From Podila epigama (lineage: Eukaryota > Mortierellomycota > Mortierellomycetes > Mortierellales > Mortierellaceae): a stretch of DNA of 10,862 nucleotides. The stretch spans positions 1 to 10,862 of the forward strand of contig JAAAVE010000545.1 of the NCBI GenBank assembly GCA_015679605.1, read 5' to 3'. Made by a program: the position numbers and the translations under genes. Positions 7,813 through 10,862 of the stretch are shown piece after piece (positions within the stretch are counted from its first letter, which is position 1; each line of letters starts with the position of its first letter). The notes beneath the pieces were generated by a model. That model saw nothing but the letters and a program-made list of their open reading frames with translations, was not told the DNA's origin and searched no databases.

Positions 7813-8468
7813 CAATGGGCTCTGAAACCATCCATCCATCCATCTACATCCATTCGTTTTTTTAGTCGTCATATCCTGATATGGGCGCAGGCAGCAGCAA
7901 TGAAAAATGATGTTTTTTGTGTTATCGTGCTGGCTCAAAGACACTGCATAGCACAGGAGAAACAGACGAATGCAATGTTTTGTGTGAGTAGAGAGAAAGA
8001 ATGTCAATTTGACTGATATGAGCAAAAAAGAAGAAGTATTGATGACCATTTGATTGAGCATTGCAGCATTCCCCACCAGAGCATAGAAAGTCCTGTACAT
8101 TCATGTAGACGTGTCTCGTAAGCCACAAGTGTCCTCATTCTTCAGCTCGTTCAAGCGTTTCTTCCTCGGCAATCTACGCACTTGATCTACAACAGGAGAC
8201 AGCCACAACTTTTATAACTAAAATATATCAATCGTATATGCGTATGACGCCAGTCAGCATGAAAGACAAAAAAAAAAAAAAAAAAAAAAAAGGAGGGTGG
8301 ACAAAGCACATGGTTCACCAAGGGCTTTTTGCATTACGTGGTACTTTACAAAAATAAAAAAAAATTTTGTCCCGAGGACTATTTTTCTTCTCAGCTGCCT
8401 ACGGTAAGAATATGCGTTCATGTGCAAGAGTTAGGGTGTGCCACATGTACAGAACCTTATGGTAGCCC
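7813..8468. other. Intergenic-like stretch with a 24-A run
   Basis: Holds a short ATCC repeat (7830-7842), an uninterrupted run of 24 A (8268-8291), and one possible minus-strand terminal exon (8186-8101: acceptor CTGTTGTAG, then 28 codons including a basic QVRRLPRKKRLNEL and ending TGA at 8101). No product is recognised, and the minus-strand ORF over 7720-8100 looks like chance. Confidence 0.4.
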
Positions 8469-9331
8469 TCATTTGTCATTTGCTTCAAGTGAATCAATCC
8501 TGTTCTTCAACTTGAGGCATTCTTGTTGTTAGTGTTGCTTGTCTCATGAGCGACGAGTACAAACAAGCCTAGTGTTTGCGTTGCCCAAAGGACAAAGGTG
8601 ATGACAGACGGGTAAGAAAGAAAGTTTTTTTCTTGTGGGGGTGTGGAGGAAGTATCATGCCAAGGAGTAAGTTTAAACCATGCACCCTTTTTTTTTATTG
8701 TTTATTTTCCACGAGATGAGATCCCGCTCACGGTATGATGACAGACCACTCATGCGCATACAGTGGGAGGGATGCCCACGATGCATTATTGCCGAGTGTC
8801 CTTGTTGCGTGACCTTGAGATGACGTGGCAATCGCTCAAAGTGGTTGTGCGAATGAAGTATACCAGTTGTCGCGAGATGGCACAATGTCACTCACCTTGG
8901 TTTTGTTGTGGTTGTGGTTGTCGTGAAGTGCAATTATTCAGATACACCCTAGGTTGATATTTCGATAGTGCCTTGACTCCCTTGACTTCTTTGTCGTGTG
9001 TAAAGAACCACACCCTTATCCTGGGGATAGAGAGAAAACAAAAGTGAGATCAAGAGAATGCTTGCTATTCCAAGAAGACAAGGCAATGGCATTGGGAATA
9101 GGAACACGATGGAGAAAGGTCAGGGGGGGAAGTATATGTGGATTAGGGCCAGGGCCAACGACAAGGGCCTTCTGACAGGAATATGTCGAATCCAAAATCT
9201 AATTCCAGCAACAAAAAAAGAGAGTGCAGTGTGATAATATTCTTCGGCATACTCATGCACAGGGGAGTGAGGCAAGAATGAGAACCTTTCCAAGGGGTGA
9301 GCTGGTGACAAGTGTCGTGTGGGTGTCTTTG
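8469..9331 (-). CDS. Candidate 3' exons of an unnamed minus-strand gene
   Basis: Three pieces join in phase: 9331-9253 (acceptor ATTCAG, donor GTATGC), 9020-8896 (acceptor CTCTCTATCCCCAG, donor GTGAGT) and 8521-8469 (acceptor AACAAG just after CTAAC, ending TGA). The middle exon is the best: a strong pyrimidine tract and 41 full codons with IRVWFFTHDKEVKGVKALSK, then KYQPRVY and a Gln/Pro-rich tail. The first exon reads HPLERFSFLPHSPVHE at its end. The last gives a short coiled-coil-like LKLKNRIDSLEANDK. Two other 3' ends are possible: read-through of the donor to a TGA at 8889, or splicing to the phase-compatible exon 8186-8101. Exons upstream of 9331 were not found. I do not recognise the family, and the model rests only on splice signals and frame. 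Confidence 0.35.
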
Positions 9332-9678
9332 CTGAATTGTATTTTTTTTTTTCCTTGCAAAGGATATTGATCCGCAAGTGAAAGAAAAGAATGGAAGAGA
9401 AGGGGAAGGAGGGCACGACTGTCCTCATTGTTATTAAACCCTGGACGTTTGAACCAAACGTTTTGTGTGTAGGTAATACGAAGTTTGTTTTTTTGCCATG
9501 TGTTGGAGGGTGGAGGGTAAAGGAAAAGGCGCACACACCCCCCTTCCTTCGTTTTGGCCCATTTGAAATTTGCCGCGCGAATGTAAGAAAGCACACATGA
9601 AAGAGGTTTCCTTTTTTTCTCTTTGCTTTTTTTTTTTTGTTTGGCATGCTCATTCTCCGCATGTCCGATCATGTTTGC

Positions 9679-9728
9679 TGGGTTGGGTTAGGTTAGGTTG
9701 GGTTGGATTGGGTTGAGTTGGTGAGTTG
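9679..9728. repeat. Telomere-like G/T tract
   Basis: About 50 nt of degenerate repeats built from GGGTT, GGTTA and GGTTG units, including GGTTAGGTTAGG in the centre. It resembles TTAGGG/TTAGG-type telomere DNA but is too short and impure to be a chromosome end. Confidence 0.7.
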
Positions 9729-9850
9729 CTCATCTCAAAGGGATCAATTGGCATGAGCAACAACAGACGACAAAATTATGATGGGTGGGCATGAACAAAA
9801 AGTTACTCTAACATGTGTGGAATTGTCATATGGCATTTTTGAACGGGACA

Positions 9851-9942
9851 CACGGACAGACGGACAGACGGGCAGATCGATGGATGGATGAATGGATGGG
9901 ATGGATGAGTGGATGGATGAATGGTTGGAAGGATGGACAGAG
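9851..9942. repeat. ACGG/ACAG then GGAT tetranucleotide repeats
   Basis: ACGGACAG-type units (9851-9873) lead into interrupted GGAT units (9877-9936). Minus-strand ORFs rich in Ser, Ile, His and Pro over this tract are products of the repeat. Confidence 0.85.
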
Positions 9943-10063
9943 GTAGAATGAGCATACCATGCATGCCATGCGGATTCACTCACTCGTTTGTCCAATTGAG
10001 GGCAATTGTCCGATGCGGGAAGAAATGGTCCATCCCATCACCATGGCATGCTTTCAGCAGGAT

Positions 10064-10093
10064 AAAGGTTAAAAGGTTAAAGGGTTAAAGGTA
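10064..10093. repeat. AAAGGTTA-type short tandem repeat
   Basis: Four imperfect copies of AAAGGTTA/AGGGTTAA in tandem within 30 nt. The GGGTTAA copies echo the telomere-like tract 340 nt upstream. Confidence 0.7.
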
Positions 10094-10270
10094 AATGAGG
10101 GTACTACAATTCTGTATCCATTTGTCCTTGCAAAGACTGATTGGATTATCATTCCTCGTAGTTTGCTCCGATGGACACTTTGGCTGTGTGTCGGACACTC
10201 TATTCCTCGGTTCCCACGGCAACGTGTTGGATGGATGGTGCTCGTCATCTGTTTGTCGCGGTATCCACTT

Positions 10271-10385
10271 TGCCATTGCCATTGCCATTGCTGTAACCAT
10301 TGCTGTAAATCATTGATGTAACCATCCATCGATGTAACTAACCATTGATGTAGCCATTAGGTGTAACCGTTGCTTGTAGCCATTC
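10271..10385. repeat. Degenerate CCATTG-ATGTAA minisatellite
   Basis: CCATTG or ATTG cores followed by CTGTAA, ATGTAA, ATGTAG or GTGTAA recur at roughly 6- to 18-nt spacing. The first three copies (10272-10290) are perfect CCATTG hexamers, and later ones drift. The minus strand reads a QWQWQW peptide here by chance. Confidence 0.75.
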
Positions 10386-10529
10386 GCGCATCCCTGCAAC
10401 CCATGGCAATGCTCAACGAATAAACCATTGCCAGAGCCAATGTTTTTTTGCAAGTCCTTCAATGACACACACCCCCATGCAATGCATGTGCATCCTTTTG
10501 GGTCCATCCCATCCCATCCAATCCCTTTC

Positions 10530-10680
10530 CCTCGCTCTCTCTTCTCCCCTCTCTCTCTCTCTCCCATGCCCACGACCATTCACCCATCCATCCATCCATC
10601 CATCCGACCATCCATCCCATCCTTCTTTCTTTCCTTTTTTTCTTCTTTTTTTCTTTTTCTCTTCTCTTTTCTATCCCCCC
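10530..10680. repeat. CT-rich and ATCC repeat block
   Basis: CT-rich repeats (10530-10563) are followed by ATCC tetranucleotide repeats (10583-10623) and a long T/C run to about 10680. The ATCC block is the reverse complement of the GGAT block near 9877-9936. Confidence 0.85.
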
Positions 10681-10862
10681 CACCATCCTTCCACCTTTCT
10701 CCACCCCTTCTAAACACCCCTTCTCACTCACCTTCACTCACCTCGCCAACTTTTTCTTTCCCCTTTTATCGCTTACCGTCATCGCTTCGCCGACACCCTT
10801 TCTTGCAACACACTTCAACACAACACAACAAAACTCCACCCCGAACACCAACAGCCACTGTT
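10681..10862 (+). promoter_or_regulatory. Pyrimidine-rich then CAACA-rich leader, probably of a gene beyond the right edge
   Basis: C/T-rich sequence gives way to CAACACACTTCAACACAACA and CACCAACAGCC at the edge, the usual look of a fungal core promoter and 5' leader on the plus strand. No start codon with a long frame is reached. On the minus strand GGCGAG/GTGAGTG at 10742/10741 is a good donor after a short Lys-rich frame from an ATG at 10782, so an opposite reading cannot be excluded. Confidence 0.4.

Noticed and set aside
8329-8532. A 67-codon plus-strand Cys-containing ORF.
   Set aside because: It begins next to poly-A-rich sequence, lacks a recognisable motif and overlaps the candidate minus-strand exon at 8521-8469.
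8763-8957. A 64-codon plus-strand ORF with a CCGCGC cluster.
   Set aside because: The Cys/Gly run comes from GTTGTG repeats antisense to the Gln/Pro tail of the minus-strand candidate exon.
10459-10737. Minus-strand ORFs with Gly/Trp/Met and Glu/Lys/Arg repeats.
   Set aside because: They are translations of GGAT-type and GA-type repeats with no complex sequence.

Overview
The window looks like nuclear DNA of a filamentous fungus. Coding sequences are broken by short GT-AG introns (about 130-600 nt) with CTAAC-like branch sites. Intergenic DNA is packed with mono-, di- and tetranucleotide repeats, and the proteins carry Ser, Thr, Gln and Asn homopolymers. Two of the three recognisable genes belong to families best known from fungi (LCL2 and a DUF7727-like small membrane protein). 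The third is a D-arabinono-1,4-lactone oxidase, the last enzyme of fungal D-erythroascorbate synthesis. The repeat style would fit an early-diverging fungus such as a Mucoromycota/Mortierella relative, but that placement is a guess.

Layout. Positions 1-2594 (minus strand) hold a lactone oxidase gene with three visible exons. Its last exon or exons lie beyond the left edge. Positions 2595-3015 are a divergent promoter rich in microsatellites. Positions 3016-3808 (plus) hold a complete two-exon LCL2-like gene. Positions 3809-4120 are a short convergent 3' region. Positions 4121-5155 (minus) hold a complete four-exon gene for a 138-residue, four-helix membrane protein. From 5156 to 10862 there is no gene I can name. 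That part has a long purine-skewed stretch (5200-6130), a CA-rich leader-like segment with an ATG (6446), a few isolated ORF segments with good splice signals (plus 6855-6960; minus 9331-8896), several degenerate satellites including a telomere-like tract (9679-9728), and a pyrimidine-rich stretch at the right edge that looks like the leader of a plus-strand gene starting outside the window.

Functionally, the oxidase (antioxidant synthesis at mitochondria, by family) and the LCL2-like protein (ER quality control, by family) share one intergenic region and could be co-expressed under oxidative or folding stress. This is inference. I see no transposon genes, CRISPR array, tRNA, rRNA or obvious gene cluster. 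Nothing here demands a new biological system. The most unusual points are the long Ser/Thr-rich N-terminal extension on the oxidase, the signal-anchor form of the LCL2-like protein, an intronic array with an 11-nt period, and an unnamed split gene near 8.5-9.3 kb.
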